Shown: positions 42,920 through 51,553, counted from the stretch's first letter. The stretch is DNA of 64,000 nt from Amycolatopsis azurea DSM 43854 (GCF_001995215.1 NZ_MUXN01000024.1:280047-344046); one strand, 5' to 3'. Translations and numbers: made by a program. Notes: generated by a model not told the origin, from the letters alone.

Positions 42920-44043
42920 TTTCCTGTATCGGGCTCCGCTGACGCCGGCTTCTCCGAAGGGTTGTCGCCGAGAAGAATCAGCAGCAGGTCATCTCGCAGT
43001 GGTGTGGTCGGTTCCGTTGTGGCGGCAAGCGCACGCTTTCGGATCCGGGACAGGGTCACGGTGACCTGATCGTGCAGCGCCTCGGATTGGCTGATCTTGA
43101 CCTGGGCAGTGGCGAGTTGCCCGCGCGCGGCGGTCAGCTCGGTCTGGACCTCCGCGAGTTGTGTCCGTGACGCGGTCTCGCGTGCCGTCTGCTCGGCGAC
43201 GGCTTCCCGGTGGCGGGCATCTTGATCGCGTAGCTGCGCCCGGACGGCGTCCAGCTCCGCGGTCAGCTCGCGCTTCTGCGTGTCCAGGAGTCGCTCCCAC
43301 GTCTTGCGTCGCTCGTCCGCTTCGGCCAGGGCGGTCCGCGCGGCGTCTCGTTCCGCGGTTCGTGTCGCCAGTTCCTCACCGCGAGCGGCGAGTGTGACAG
43401 CCAGCTTGTCGGCCCGGGTCCGCTGTTCCGCCGCTTCCTCGGTGACCTCTTTCGCGCGTTGCGTGATCACCGCGGTGGCCGACTCCGCTGTCGCCTGCGC
43501 CAGCTGGGCGGCGGACCGGGCCTCGACCGCCTCGTCCGCGGTCGCCTTGGCCAGACTCTCGGCCTGCGCAGCCACCCGAGCCGCTTCCGCTGCCTGCTCG
43601 GCGGCCTGTTCGGCCTCGGCCGCCCGTTCCAGCGCGACGTCTCGCTGCCGGTCCGCTTCTGCCGCGGCCTCCCGGGCGGCGTCGGCCTGGTTGACGGCCG
43701 ATCCGATCTCGTCGCGTAGGTGCGCGGTGACGGCGTCGAGTGCGTTGCTCAACGTGCGCAGCGGGCCGGTCACCGCGGCGGCGGCTTGATCGAAGGCTTG
43801 CCCGGCGTCGGTCAGCGCCCCGGCCGGCACGGCGTCGTCGCCCAGCGCCTCCCGTAGAGCCTGTTCGGCCGCGGCCAGTTGCTTGCAGCTTTTCCCGCCC
43901 GGCCACGTCCGGTCCGGGCAGAACTCATAGGGCCTGCCTCCGCGCGGTCCCGGTGGCGGCAGCGGCTGGCGGCACTTCCGAAACCCGCATCGTGCCTGCT
44001 CCGGCACATATTCATCGACAACCGCGCCCTCGTTCTCACCCAT
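42907..44043 (-). CDS. Zinc-knuckle coiled-coil protein next to a recombinase
   Basis: A 378-residue soluble protein with no known enzymatic domain. Near the N-terminus, CGFRKCRQPLPPP (two Cys), GGRPYEFCPDRTWPGGKSC (two Cys) form a likely Cys4 knuckle. Residues about 55-330 are a long Ala/Glu/Arg coiled coil (AAEADRQRDVALERAAEAEQ). The last 45 residues (RDDLLLILLGDN) differ. The PLPPP and GGRP features and overall plan match the protein at 28075. The ATG is 6 nt after TAAGCT, a leaderless-type promoter. It diverges from a tyrosine recombinase across an AT-rich 298 bp region. Confidence 0.76.
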   Translation of the reverse strand: MGENEGAVVDEYVPEQARCGFRKCRQPLPPPGPRGGRPYEFCPDRTWPGGKSCKQLAAAEQALREALGDDAVPAGALTDAGQAFDQAAAAVTGPLRTLSNALDAVTAHLRDEIGSAVNQADAAREAAAEADRQRDVALERAAEAEQAAEQAAEAARVAAQAESLAKATADEAVEARSAAQLAQATAESATAVITQRAKEVTEEAAEQRTRADKLAVTLAARGEELATRTAERDAARTALAEADERRKTWERLLDTQKRELTAELDAVRAQLRDQDARHREAVAEQTARETASRTQLAEVQTELTAARGQLATAQVKISQSEALHDQVTVTLSRIRKRALAATTEPTTPLRDDLLLILLGDNPSEKPASAEPDTGKVSG

Positions 44044-44341
44044 ACCCAGAGCTTACCTTGTTAGTTATACAACCCATAACCCAGGTTGCAGTACTGCTAA
44101 CTTTAACTGTACTTAGCTACAGAAGATACATTTTGTAGCTAAGTTCCGATCGGCCCGTTTTTCCTCTCGATATCGCCTAGGAAGCGCCCGATCGCCCGCC
44201 GAATCAGCGACCTGAAAACGCGTTTGCCGTTACCGCCGGTAACAGGCAGAGTCGGCGGTCCCCTGATGGTCACCCCGTTTCGTCACGGTGACGATCCGAA
44301 GCCGCCGCGATCGCTGTGAACGCGACCACTACGGTGATCGG
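44044..44341. promoter_or_regulatory. AT-rich divergent region with inverted repeats
   Basis: The shared region of the coiled-coil and recombinase genes is notably AT-rich at 44060-44145. It holds an 11 bp perfect inverted repeat, ACTTAGCTACA (44111-44121) and TGTAGCTAAGT (44134-44144) around 12 bp. It also holds the palindrome GCAGTACTGC (44088-44097) and a GTTAT/ATAAC dyad near 44064-44080. No gene was found. The arms may be recombinase core sites or operators. Confidence 0.6.
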
Positions 44342-45577
44342 ATGAAACTCCTGTCCGGCGCCGATTCCGTCGCTGTCTCCCCCGGAGAACTCGCGGGCGA
44401 GAACGAAGTCTGGCCGGGGGTGGCGGATCCGGCCGGCCTGCTTTCGGGCATCACCGAGTGGTTGACCGGGTATGGCAACCAGCAGACCCGGCGGACCTAC
44501 GCGGAGGGACTGGGCCTGCCGGTCAGTGCCGACGACATCGGCGCCTGGGTACAGCCCGACATCACTGCTTCGGATCGATGGGCCCGCGCGGTGGCCGACT
44601 ACGCGCAGGCTGTCATCGTGGCGCCCGCGACCAAGCCGGCGCGGCGGGTGGGACCTCCGCCCGCAGGCCGGGGACGGTTGCGGGCGTGTCACTGGCTGCG
44701 GTGGTGCGCGGCCGGCGGCGTGGATCCGACAGCGGCCACCTCGGCACAGGTGAAGAAGTGGCTGAGCGACCTGGAAAACGCGGGGGCGGCGCCGTCGACG
44801 CGGGACCGGATGTTGGCCACGGTGAAGACCATGTACGCGTCGCTCGCGGATGCGGGTGTGGTGGCGGCGAATCCTGCGGCACTGGACAGGCGGCGGCTGG
44901 GGCTCACCGCGGCGGCGGCGAGTACGTCGGCGACGGTGACACTGACGACGCGGCAGGTAGCGGCGTTGCACCGGGCGGCCGGGGCACCGCGCAGGGGTGC
45001 GAGCGCGTGTGACGTCGCCCGTGCGGTCGCGATCGTCGCGTTGTTCACGCTGGGGTTGCGGGTCAGCGAGCTGTGCGGTCTGGACGAGGCCGACCTGCAC
45101 GTCACCCGGGGGCGGCGGGCGCTGCGGGTGCGCGGTAAGGGCGGGAAGGTCCGGGTCGTCTACCTGAGTGTGCCCGCGGAGAACGCGCTGCTGGAGTATC
45201 TGGCGCTGCGCGCGGACGGGGCGGGATCGGCGATCGTGGCGGGCAAGCGCAGCGGTGCCGTGTCGGACCGGCCGTTGCTGGTGACCCGAGGTGGACGCAG
45301 GTTCGCCAGGCAGGCGGTCTGGCAGTTGCTGCGCCGGGTCGCCGCGAGCGCCGGGGCGGATCTGGCCGGTGTGGCGGAGATGATGCACCCGCACGCGCTG
45401 CGGCACTTCTATGTCACCGCCGCGGTGGAGGCGGGGGCGTCACTGGAGCACGTGCAGGCCGATGTCGGTCACGCCAGCATCGACACCACCAGTGGCGTCT
45501 ACGACCACGCCGCCCGGGACCCGGCGCGAAGCGCGGTCGACCTGGTCGCCGACGCGTGGCATCCGGCATCGACCTGA
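44342..45577 (+). CDS. Tyrosine recombinase/integrase
   Basis: A 411-residue site-specific recombinase. The core-binding domain covers about 95-175 (LRACHWLRWCAAGG, KKWLSDLENAGAAPSTRDRM), preceded by an unusual ~90-residue N-terminal extension (PGLLSG-like, WLTGYGNQQTRRTYAEGLGL) that may be an arm-type DNA-binding module. The catalytic residues are all visible: Arg240 (TLGLRVSEL), Lys266 (RGKGGK), His351/Arg354 (HALRH), His377 (GHASIDTT) and Tyr387 (SGVYDH). ATG 44342 is 6 nt after TACGGT (leaderless). No phage genes are near, so a resident recombination system is possible. Confidence 0.88.
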   Translation: MKLLSGADSVAVSPGELAGENEVWPGVADPAGLLSGITEWLTGYGNQQTRRTYAEGLGLPVSADDIGAWVQPDITASDRWARAVADYAQAVIVAPATKPARRVGPPPAGRGRLRACHWLRWCAAGGVDPTAATSAQVKKWLSDLENAGAAPSTRDRMLATVKTMYASLADAGVVAANPAALDRRRLGLTAAAASTSATVTLTTRQVAALHRAAGAPRRGASACDVARAVAIVALFTLGLRVSELCGLDEADLHVTRGRRALRVRGKGGKVRVVYLSVPAENALLEYLALRADGAGSAIVAGKRSGAVSDRPLLVTRGGRRFARQAVWQLLRRVAASAGADLAGVAEMMHPHALRHFYVTAAVEAGASLEHVQADVGHASIDTTSGVYDHAARDPARSAVDLVADAWHPAST

Positions 45578-45596
45578 CACGGGGCGGGAAAACCCG

Positions 45597-45626
45597 TTGG
45601 CGAATCGAAGTGATCGTTGCTAGCTT
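45597..45626 (+). promoter_or_regulatory. Sigma-70-like promoter
   Basis: TTGGCG (45597-45602) and TAGCTT (45621-45626) are 18 bp apart, upstream of a 16-codon ORF and the hydrolase. Confidence 0.45.
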
Positions 45627-45663
45627 TCCAGGGACCGTGCGACAGAACGAGGAGGTGGTACCC

Positions 45664-45714
45664 GTGAACCTGATGACATGGGTGCTCCCCTCTGGGGTCA
45701 CGGTCGGGCGATAG
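45664..45714 (+). CDS. Possible 16-residue leader peptide
   Basis: A tiny ORF, GTG to TAG, reading MNLMTWVLPSGVTVGR. It has an excellent ribosome binding site (GAGGAGGTGG ending about 6 bases before the start), stronger than most genes here. It ends 45 bp before the hydrolase ATG. A partial dyad (CGGGAG near 45719 with CTCCCG near 45742) follows it. It could be a regulatory leader, a small protein or chance. Confidence 0.4.
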   Translation: MNLMTWVLPSGVTVGR

Positions 45715-45759
45715 GTCGTCCGGGAGCGCCGTTTCTGAGCACTCCCGAAAGGCACGACC

Positions 45760-46491
45760 ATGCACTTCACTTCCGAACAGCGCCTCGACGGCGACGTCCT
45801 CGAGCGCGAGTTCACCCTCGGCGAGATCCCGGGCGTTCTGTGGACTCCCGGGTCCGTCTCCGCTCCGGTTCCGCTGATCCTGCTCGGTCACCCCGGCGGA
45901 CTGGGCAAGATGCACCCCCGCCTGGCGGCCCGGGCACTGGGCACCGTGGCGGAGGGCTACGCCGCTGCGACCATCGAGCTTCCCGGAGCCGGCGACAGGC
46001 CCCGTTTGGCCACCGTCGACGAGGCCCGCGCCGACCTGCAGCGAGCCGTGAGGGCAGGCGAGCCGGTCACCGAGGACGTCATCCAGAGGCTCGTTCTCCC
46101 GCTGGTGGACCAAGCGGTCCCGGAATGGCAGGCCACAGTGGACGCCCTTCTGGCGCTACCCGAGATCGACGGTCCGGTCGGGATCGCGGGCGGGGTGACC
46201 GCCATCGGCGTCCGGCTGGCCTTGGTCGAGCCGCGGATCGCGGCCGCCCTGCTGTTCGCGGGGAGTTACGTGCCCCGCAGCACGTTCGACGAGGCCCGGC
46301 GGCTCACCATTCCGCTGCATGTCCTCTTGCAGTGGGACGACGAAGGGAACGACCGGCAGCAGGCCCTGGACTTGTTCGACGCCTTCGGCTCGAAAGAGAA
46401 GACGTTGCACGCCAACATGGGTGGACACACCGGCGTGCCGCAATTCGAGAGTGAGCCCGGGAACCGGTTCTTCGCGCGGCATCTGAAGTAA
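45760..46491 (+). CDS. Alpha/beta-hydrolase-like protein, atypical nucleophile elbow
   Basis: A 243-residue alpha/beta-hydrolase fold protein. LLGHPGGLG (about 42-50) is the oxyanion-hole strand and LQWDDEGND carries an acid near the end with HTGVPQF supplying His. But the nucleophile turn reads GIAGGVTAIG, with no Ser, Cys or Asp in the usual place, so it may be inactive or use another residue. Cytosolic. A 16-codon ORF with strong ribosome binding site lies upstream. Confidence 0.68.
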   Translation: MHFTSEQRLDGDVLEREFTLGEIPGVLWTPGSVSAPVPLILLGHPGGLGKMHPRLAARALGTVAEGYAAATIELPGAGDRPRLATVDEARADLQRAVRAGEPVTEDVIQRLVLPLVDQAVPEWQATVDALLALPEIDGPVGIAGGVTAIGVRLALVEPRIAAALLFAGSYVPRSTFDEARRLTIPLHVLLQWDDEGNDRQQALDLFDAFGSKEKTLHANMGGHTGVPQFESEPGNRFFARHLK

Positions 46492-46494
46492 CGC

Positions 46495-46540
46495 CTCGGG
46501 AGTGGTGTGGGCAGTTCCGACCATCCTCACCACTCCCGAG
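46495..46540 (+). terminator. Terminator hairpin with 13 bp perfect arms
   Basis: CTCGGGAGTGGTG (46495-46507) and its reverse complement (46528-46540) with a 20 nt loop, directly after the hydrolase stop. Confidence 0.75.
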
Positions 46541-46560
46541 TGTGGCTGGCGGTCGTGTGT

Positions 46561-46595
46561 GGAGGATTTGGGACGTTGAGCGTCCGGAATCCTCC
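46561..46595. repeat. Nested hairpin repeat, copy 1
   Basis: Outer stem GGAGGATT (46561-46568) with AATCCTCC (46588-46595) encloses an inner stem-loop GGACGTTGAGCGTCC (46571-46585). The inner apex is shared with other copies at 46654 and about 51596. Confidence 0.65.
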
Positions 46596-46634
46596 CCCGT
46601 CACCTCGTCTGCCGCCGGACATGACCGGCACGAT

Positions 46635-46689
46635 CTTGATCAACGGAGGATCGAGGACGTTGAGTGTCCCGGATCCTCCGTTGATCAAG
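46635..46689. repeat. Nested hairpin repeat, copy 2
   Basis: Outer arms 46635-46652 (CTTGATCAACGGAGGATC) and 46672-46689 are a perfect 18 bp dyad. The inner stem-loop GGACGTTGAGTGTCC sits at 46655-46669. The outer stem contains the GGAGGAT of copy 1. Confidence 0.65.
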
Positions 46690-46807
46690 GTCCGAGGCAG
46701 GGGCGGTCCGGGCAACGGCAGCCGCGGAACCGCCAACCCTCGCGCAGGTCAGGCATAGGTCGGTAAATGCTGGTCCGCTCCGACCGTCCTCACCACTCCG
46801 AGTTTCG

Positions 46808-47521
46808 TCAGACAGCCTCAAGTACGAAGAACAGGAAGCTCAGGAAAGCCTTCCGTCCCGCGAGTTCCTCGGGGAACAGGTCGTACGCTTCCGGCGCCGG
46901 AGGAGGCTCGCTGACGACGGCTGTCCGGAAACCGGCCGCGGCGAAGGCGTCGGTCATCGCGTGCAGCGGACGATGCCAGTACGTCAGCACGGCCTTCTGC
47001 CCGTCGAAGGTGTACTCGTCTGTCCATTTGACGGTCTTGAAGTAGTCGGCTTCGGGGTGGATCAGCTTGTAGATGATCGGGTGGTTGACCGCCAGGATCA
47101 GCCGTCCGCCGGGTTTCAGCACGCGCCGGATCTCGGCCAGCGGCGCGGTCCAGTCCTCCAGATAGTGCAGGACGAGGGCCACGACGACGTCGTCGAACGC
47201 GCCGTCGGGGAATGGCAGCGGGCTGTCGATGTCCGCGACCCGGACGTCGGCGTCGTCACCGAGCCTTTGCCGGGCCAGCTCGACCATCTTGGCGCTGGAG
47301 TCGAATCCGGTCACGATGGCGCCCCGGTCGCGCAGGGCTTCGGTGATCGGGCCCGCGCCGCAGCCCGCGTCGAGGATCCGCCGGCCGGACACGTCCCCGG
47401 CCAGGTTCAAGATCGCGGGTCGCGTGTAATACGCGTTGTTGAGACTGGTCTCGTTCTCGGCCGCATATGCCTCGGCGAAGCTGTCGTAGTCGTTTTCCGC
47501 GACCTCGGGAGTGGCTGACAT
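46808..47521 (-). CDS. Class I SAM-dependent methyltransferase
   Basis: A 237-residue methyltransferase: ILDAGCGAGPITEAL motif I (about 49-63), GFDSSAKMV motif II, PFPDGAFDDVVVALVLHYLED and LKPGGRLILAVNHP. A CATATT box 7 nt before ATG 47521 suggests a leaderless start. The substrate is not predictable. Confidence 0.83.
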   Translation of the reverse strand: MSATPEVAENDYDSFAEAYAAENETSLNNAYYTRPAILNLAGDVSGRRILDAGCGAGPITEALRDRGAIVTGFDSSAKMVELARQRLGDDADVRVADIDSPLPFPDGAFDDVVVALVLHYLEDWTAPLAEIRRVLKPGGRLILAVNHPIIYKLIHPEADYFKTVKWTDEYTFDGQKAVLTYWHRPLHAMTDAFAAAGFRTAVVSEPPPAPEAYDLFPEELAGRKAFLSFLFFVLEAV

Positions 47522-47562
47522 ATGGCCCAATATGGCACGACTCACCAGGCGCTCGCCGGGTC

Positions 47563-48117
47563 TTACTTGTCGGCCGCCGCGTACACCAGCTCCAGGACTC
47601 CGGAGCGGAACGCCTTGCTTTTCACCAGGCGCAGGTTCAGCGGCTGATCCAGTTCCGGGAACAGTGGCGCCCCTTTGCCGGTGGCGGCGGGCAGTACCCA
47701 CAGGTGGTACTCGTCGACCACGCCGAGCTTGATCAGGGAGTGCAGGAACTCGGTACCGCCGGCGGCGACGAGGTCCTTGCCGGGTTCGGCCTTGAGTCTG
47801 GCGATCTCCTCCGCCGTGTCACCGTCGGCGATCCGGGTCTCGGGCCAGTCGGCGGATTTCAGGGTGCGGGAGAACACGACCTTGGGGATCTCGTTCATGG
47901 CCTTGGCGGACGGGTGCTCGGAGCCGGGCCAGTATTCGGCCATGGCCTCATAGGTGTTGCGGCCCATGAGGAAGGCCCCCGCGTCCCACAGCTGACTGAC
48001 GAAGTACTCCTCCTGTTCGGGGTCGTCGATGCTCATCATGACGTCCCGGATGCCGTTGTCCCCGTCCGCGCTCTTGCCGTCGAGCGAGACGTAGAAACCC
48101 AGGATCAGCTTTCTCAT
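47563..48117 (-). CDS. RibD C-terminal/dihydrofolate-reductase-like protein
   Basis: A 184-residue reductase of the RibD_C/DHFR-like group: KLILGFYVSLDGKSA at the N-terminus, LMGRNTYEAMAEYWPG (about 51-66), KVVFSRTL, VAAGGTEFLHSLIKLGVVDEYHL. Such proteins bind NADPH; the substrate is unknown. ATG 48117 with a GGGAAGG site is used. Downstream of nothing on its strand; same strand as the following methyltransferase. Confidence 0.85.
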   Translation of the reverse strand: MRKLILGFYVSLDGKSADGDNGIRDVMMSIDDPEQEEYFVSQLWDAGAFLMGRNTYEAMAEYWPGSEHPSAKAMNEIPKVVFSRTLKSADWPETRIADGDTAEEIARLKAEPGKDLVAAGGTEFLHSLIKLGVVDEYHLWVLPAATGKGAPLFPELDQPLNLRLVKSKAFRSGVLELVYAAADK

Positions 48118-48261
48118 CGGGTGCCTTCCCATTCCTTGCCGGCCTGTCCGCGACCACTTTCCCCCCGAATACTTCAACTGTCAAGACAACTTTCGTTGTC
48201 GGTGGCGACTTGCTCAATTCCACAAGATCGAACACTTTCGCAAAATCCCAACCATCTTTCG

Positions 48262-48291
48262 TTGACTTCGTGCAAAAGTTCTCGCTAGCTT
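48262..48291 (+). promoter_or_regulatory. Sigma-70-like promoter of the multidomain secreted protein
   Basis: TTGACT (48262-48267) and TAGCTT (48286-48291), 18 bp apart, 60 bp upstream of ATG 48352. TTTCGTTG occurs twice nearby (48191-48198 and 48257-48264), possibly a binding site. Confidence 0.55.
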
Positions 48292-48351
48292 GGCGTGACG
48301 TGGTTGTTGCGCAGCGGAGCCAGGAACCGCGCCTGCCGAGGAGGAGCCCCT

Positions 48352-51333
48352 ATGCGGCTGCCCGTCGCCCTGCTCACCGTGGTCCTGGCCGTCGGGTTTC
48401 CCGCCCCGGCCATCACGCAGCTCGACAACCCGGCGCAGCCCGACATCCCACCGCAGGAACCGGGTGTCACGATGCGGGTGTTCGACATCCAGGTCCCGCT
48501 GGACAAGTACTGCACCCTCAAACCCAGCCAGACACCCAACGTCGACAAGCTCATGCCGACGATCGACTGGTCCACGCCCGAACAGTTCGGGTTCGCCGAC
48601 CGGTTCGTCACCGAGGTGACCGGCTACCTCAAGACCGGCACCGCGGGCACCTACGATTTCCAGCTCACCAGCGACGACGGCGCCCGGTTGCTGATCGGCG
48701 GCACCCAGGTCATCGACCACGGCGGCAAGCACGGTGCGACGCCGAAGGACGGTTCGATCCAGCTCGGCGCCGGCGATCAGCCCCTGCGCATCGACCATTT
48801 CGACGCGGACTACGACCAGCGGCTCAAACTCGAATGGAAACCGCCGGGCGCGAGCGGTTTCAGCCTCGTGCCGACCTCGGCGCTGAGCACCGACGCCGAC
48901 GTCACCCGGGTCACCTCCCCCGGTCGCAAGCTGTGCGAGGGGGTCGACGAGTCACCCGGCGACGGCTTGCCGCTGAACGCGGTCCATCCGAACTACACGC
49001 TGACGGACCTGCGTCCCAAGGGTTTCGAGCCGCAGGTGACCGGGATGGACTGGTTACCCGACGGCAGGCTGGCGATCTCCACCTGGGGAGGCGGCCGCGA
49101 GACCGTGCTCGGTGAGGTCTATCTGCTCGACGGGGTCACCGGCGCGACCGATCCGTCCCGGGTGACCATGAAGAAGATCGCCGGGGATCTCCGGGAGCCG
49201 ATGGGGCTCAAGTACGTCGACGGCATCGTCTACGTGTCGGAGAAGCATCAGCTGACCGCGCTCGTCGACACCACCGGTGACGAGGTCGCCGACGAGAAAC
49301 GCAGGATCGCGACCTGGCCGTTCGGCGGCAACTATCACGAGTTCGCGTTCGGTCTCCTCTACCGCGACGGGTTCTTCTACGTCACGACGGGTATCGCGAT
49401 GATCCCCGGTGGCGCGACCGCGGATCCGCAGCCCGTGCCGAATCGGGGATCCGCGCTCAAGATCGAGAAGGCGACGGGGAAGGTGTCCTCTGTGGCCGGT
49501 GGGCTGCGGACGCCGAACGGCCTCGGCTGGGGCCCCGAAGGCGACGTCTTCGTCACCGACAACCAAGGCTCGTACGTGCCGACGTCGAAGCTGGTGCGGA
49601 TCAAACCGGGCCGTTTCTTCAACCACCACACCAATCCCGACGGCCCGTTCGACGACCGGCCGGTGACGGAGCCGGTGCTGTGGATGCCGCACGGGGAGAT
49701 CTCCAACTCGCCGAGCAATCCCCTGATCCTGCCCAACGGGGTGTTCGCCGGGCAGATGATCTTCGGTGACGTGACCTACGGCGGTCTGCAGCGCGCGTCT
49801 CTGGAGAAGGTCGGCGGCGAGTACCAGGGTGCGGTGTTCAGGATGACGCAGGGACTGGAATCGGGCGTCAGCCGGATCAGTCTCGGTCCGGACGGCGCGA
49901 TCTACACCGGGGGCATCGGCTGGCAGGGCAACTGGGGCCAGGAGGGCAAACTCAAGTACGGCCTGCAAAAGCTGTCGCTCACCGGCACCGACGCGTTCGA
50001 CTTGCGGTCCGTGCACGCGATCCGCGGCGGGTTCGAGATCGAGTACACCCAGCCGTTGCCGGAGAAGACCGCGCTCGACCTGGCCTCGAAGTACAAGGCG
50101 GCCCAGTGGCGGTACGTGGCGACGCCGCAGTACGGCGGTCCGAAGGTGGACGAGGAGACCTTGAAGGTTTCCTCGGCGGCATTGTCCGGGGATCGCAAGA
50201 AGGTGACGCTGAAGGTGGACGGTCTCAAGCCCGGCCGCGTGGTGCACCTCCGCTCCCCTCGTCCCTTCGCCGCGGAATCCGGCGCGGAGCTGTGGAGCAC
50301 CGAGGCGTGGTACACGATGAACAAGCTGCCGGACGGCTCGGTTCCGCCGCCCGAATACGAAGCGGAGTCGGCCCAGCTGGCCGGCGGCACGGGCTGGAAC
50401 ACCGATCACTCCGGCTTCTCCGGTGCCGGGTTCGTCGATCGCAACTGGGAGCCGGGTTCGAGCACCACATTCGCGGTGGATGTCGCCAAGGGCGGGCGCC
50501 ACGATCTGGCCCTGCGGTACGCGAACGGGCCGAACCCGAGCCCGGATCCGGTGAGCAAGTCGATGAGCTTGTACGTCAACGGCAAGAAGCAGAAGCAGAT
50601 CTGGCTCGCGAGCACCGGAGCGTGGAACCAGTGGGCGACCCATGTCGAGTCCGCGGAGCTGCGGCCCGGGGCGAACTCGATCGCGTTCGTCTACGAGGCA
50701 CAGGACACCGGGCACGTGAACCTCGACAAGCTCACGGTCACCCCGGCCAAACGGACGATGCTGTTCGACGGCAAGAACCTCGACGCGTGGGAGTCGGCGA
50801 GCGGCGGCCCGGCGACCTGGCCGGTGTCCGGCGGCTCGATGGAATCGGCGGGCGGTGACATCCGGACGAAGGAGACGTTCGGCGACTTCCGGATGCACGC
50901 CGAGTGGTATCAGCCGAACTATCCGCCGGAGCAGACCGGGCAGGCCCGCGGCAACAGCGGGGTCTACCTCCAGGAGCGCTACGAGATCCAGGTGCTGGAG
51001 TCTTTCGGTGTCACGCCACCGAAGACGAACGACGCCGGCGCGATCTACACGAAGAAGGCGCCGGACGTGAACGCCGCGACCGCGCCGGGCACGTGGCAGA
51101 CCTACGACATCGGGTTCCGCGAGGCACGCTACGACAGCGCCGGTGTCAAGATCGCCGACGCGCGGGTGAGTCTGTGGTGGAACGGGAAACTGGTGCACGA
51201 CGACGTCGCGATCGACGGCAAGACCGGGGCCGGGCGTCCTGAGGAGCCGGCGCCGGCCCCGATCCGCTTGCAGGATCACGGTGATCCCGGGGACAACCCG
51301 AGGTTCCGCACCGTGTGGGTGGAACGGCTGTAG
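48352..51333 (+). CDS. Secreted multidomain protein: PA14, beta-propeller dehydrogenase-like, CBM, DUF1080
   Basis: A 993-residue exported protein. Signal peptide about 1-22; PA14 domain about 40-185 (TYDFQLTSDDGARLLIGG); a beta-propeller of the glucose/sorbosone-dehydrogenase or PVC-type kind, about 210-560 (GMDWLPDGRLAISTWGG, GLGWGPEGDVFVTDNQGS); a CBM6/35-like module about 665-795 (YEAESAQLAGG); and a C-terminal DUF1080 (3-keto-disaccharide hydrolase/concanavalin-like) about 800-993 (MLFDGKNLDAWESA, RGNSGVYLQERYEIQVLES). It probably acts on extracellular glycans or keto-sugars. ATG 48352 has a GAGGAGG site. Confidence 0.85.
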   Translation: MRLPVALLTVVLAVGFPAPAITQLDNPAQPDIPPQEPGVTMRVFDIQVPLDKYCTLKPSQTPNVDKLMPTIDWSTPEQFGFADRFVTEVTGYLKTGTAGTYDFQLTSDDGARLLIGGTQVIDHGGKHGATPKDGSIQLGAGDQPLRIDHFDADYDQRLKLEWKPPGASGFSLVPTSALSTDADVTRVTSPGRKLCEGVDESPGDGLPLNAVHPNYTLTDLRPKGFEPQVTGMDWLPDGRLAISTWGGGRETVLGEVYLLDGVTGATDPSRVTMKKIAGDLREPMGLKYVDGIVYVSEKHQLTALVDTTGDEVADEKRRIATWPFGGNYHEFAFGLLYRDGFFYVTTGIAMIPGGATADPQPVPNRGSALKIEKATGKVSSVAGGLRTPNGLGWGPEGDVFVTDNQGSYVPTSKLVRIKPGRFFNHHTNPDGPFDDRPVTEPVLWMPHGEISNSPSNPLILPNGVFAGQMIFGDVTYGGLQRASLEKVGGEYQGAVFRMTQGLESGVSRISLGPDGAIYTGGIGWQGNWGQEGKLKYGLQKLSLTGTDAFDLRSVHAIRGGFEIEYTQPLPEKTALDLASKYKAAQWRYVATPQYGGPKVDEETLKVSSAALSGDRKKVTLKVDGLKPGRVVHLRSPRPFAAESGAELWSTEAWYTMNKLPDGSVPPPEYEAESAQLAGGTGWNTDHSGFSGAGFVDRNWEPGSSTTFAVDVAKGGRHDLALRYANGPNPSPDPVSKSMSLYVNGKKQKQIWLASTGAWNQWATHVESAELRPGANSIAFVYEAQDTGHVNLDKLTVTPAKRTMLFDGKNLDAWESASGGPATWPVSGGSMESAGGDIRTKETFGDFRMHAEWYQPNYPPEQTGQARGNSGVYLQERYEIQVLESFGVTPPKTNDAGAIYTKKAPDVNAATAPGTWQTYDIGFREARYDSAGVKIADARVSLWWNGKLVHDDVAIDGKTGAGRPEEPAPAPIRLQDHGDPGDNPRFRTVWVERL

Positions 51334-51363
51334 CCACGGCTCGGGAGCGGTGTCGCTGGAGGA

Positions 51364-51386
51364 GTTGTGAAAGTGGCTTTCACAAC
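51364..51386. repeat. Palindrome GTTGTGAAAG/CTTTCACAAC
   Basis: Perfect 10 bp arms (51364-51373, 51377-51386) around TGG. The stem is nearly the same as the outer stem at 57213-57265. Confidence 0.65.
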
Positions 51387-51508
51387 GATCAAGGTTGCGA
51401 GGACCGCGCTTGTGACCGGTGGGGCTGGTGCGTCATCTGTGGCCAGTGAGGCAAAAGCAGATGTGGCCGGGTTGGCGAATCTGCGCGACGCCGGGCCCTT
51501 TGGCGCCG

Positions 51509-51553
51509 ACTGTGTGGATTTTGGGGCGTTGGATGACCAGAAATCCACACAGT
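51509..51553. repeat. Nested hairpin repeat, copy 3
   Basis: Outer arms ACTGTGTGGATTT (51509-51521) and reverse complement (51541-51553), 13 bp perfect. The interior holds GGGGCGTTGGATGACC, a degenerate version of the shared apex. Confidence 0.6.

Larger units (their letters stand above)
46492..46807. other. Gene-free interval with three large hairpins
   Basis: About 316 bp without a gene between the hydrolase and a convergent methyltransferase. It holds a 13 bp-arm terminator and two nested hairpin repeats listed separately. Short frames here are not credible. Confidence 0.5.

Noticed and set aside
49054..51279. 741-codon minus-strand frame across the multidomain gene
   Set aside because: Low-complexity Arg/Val/Leu translation with no domain; the plus strand has clear domains.
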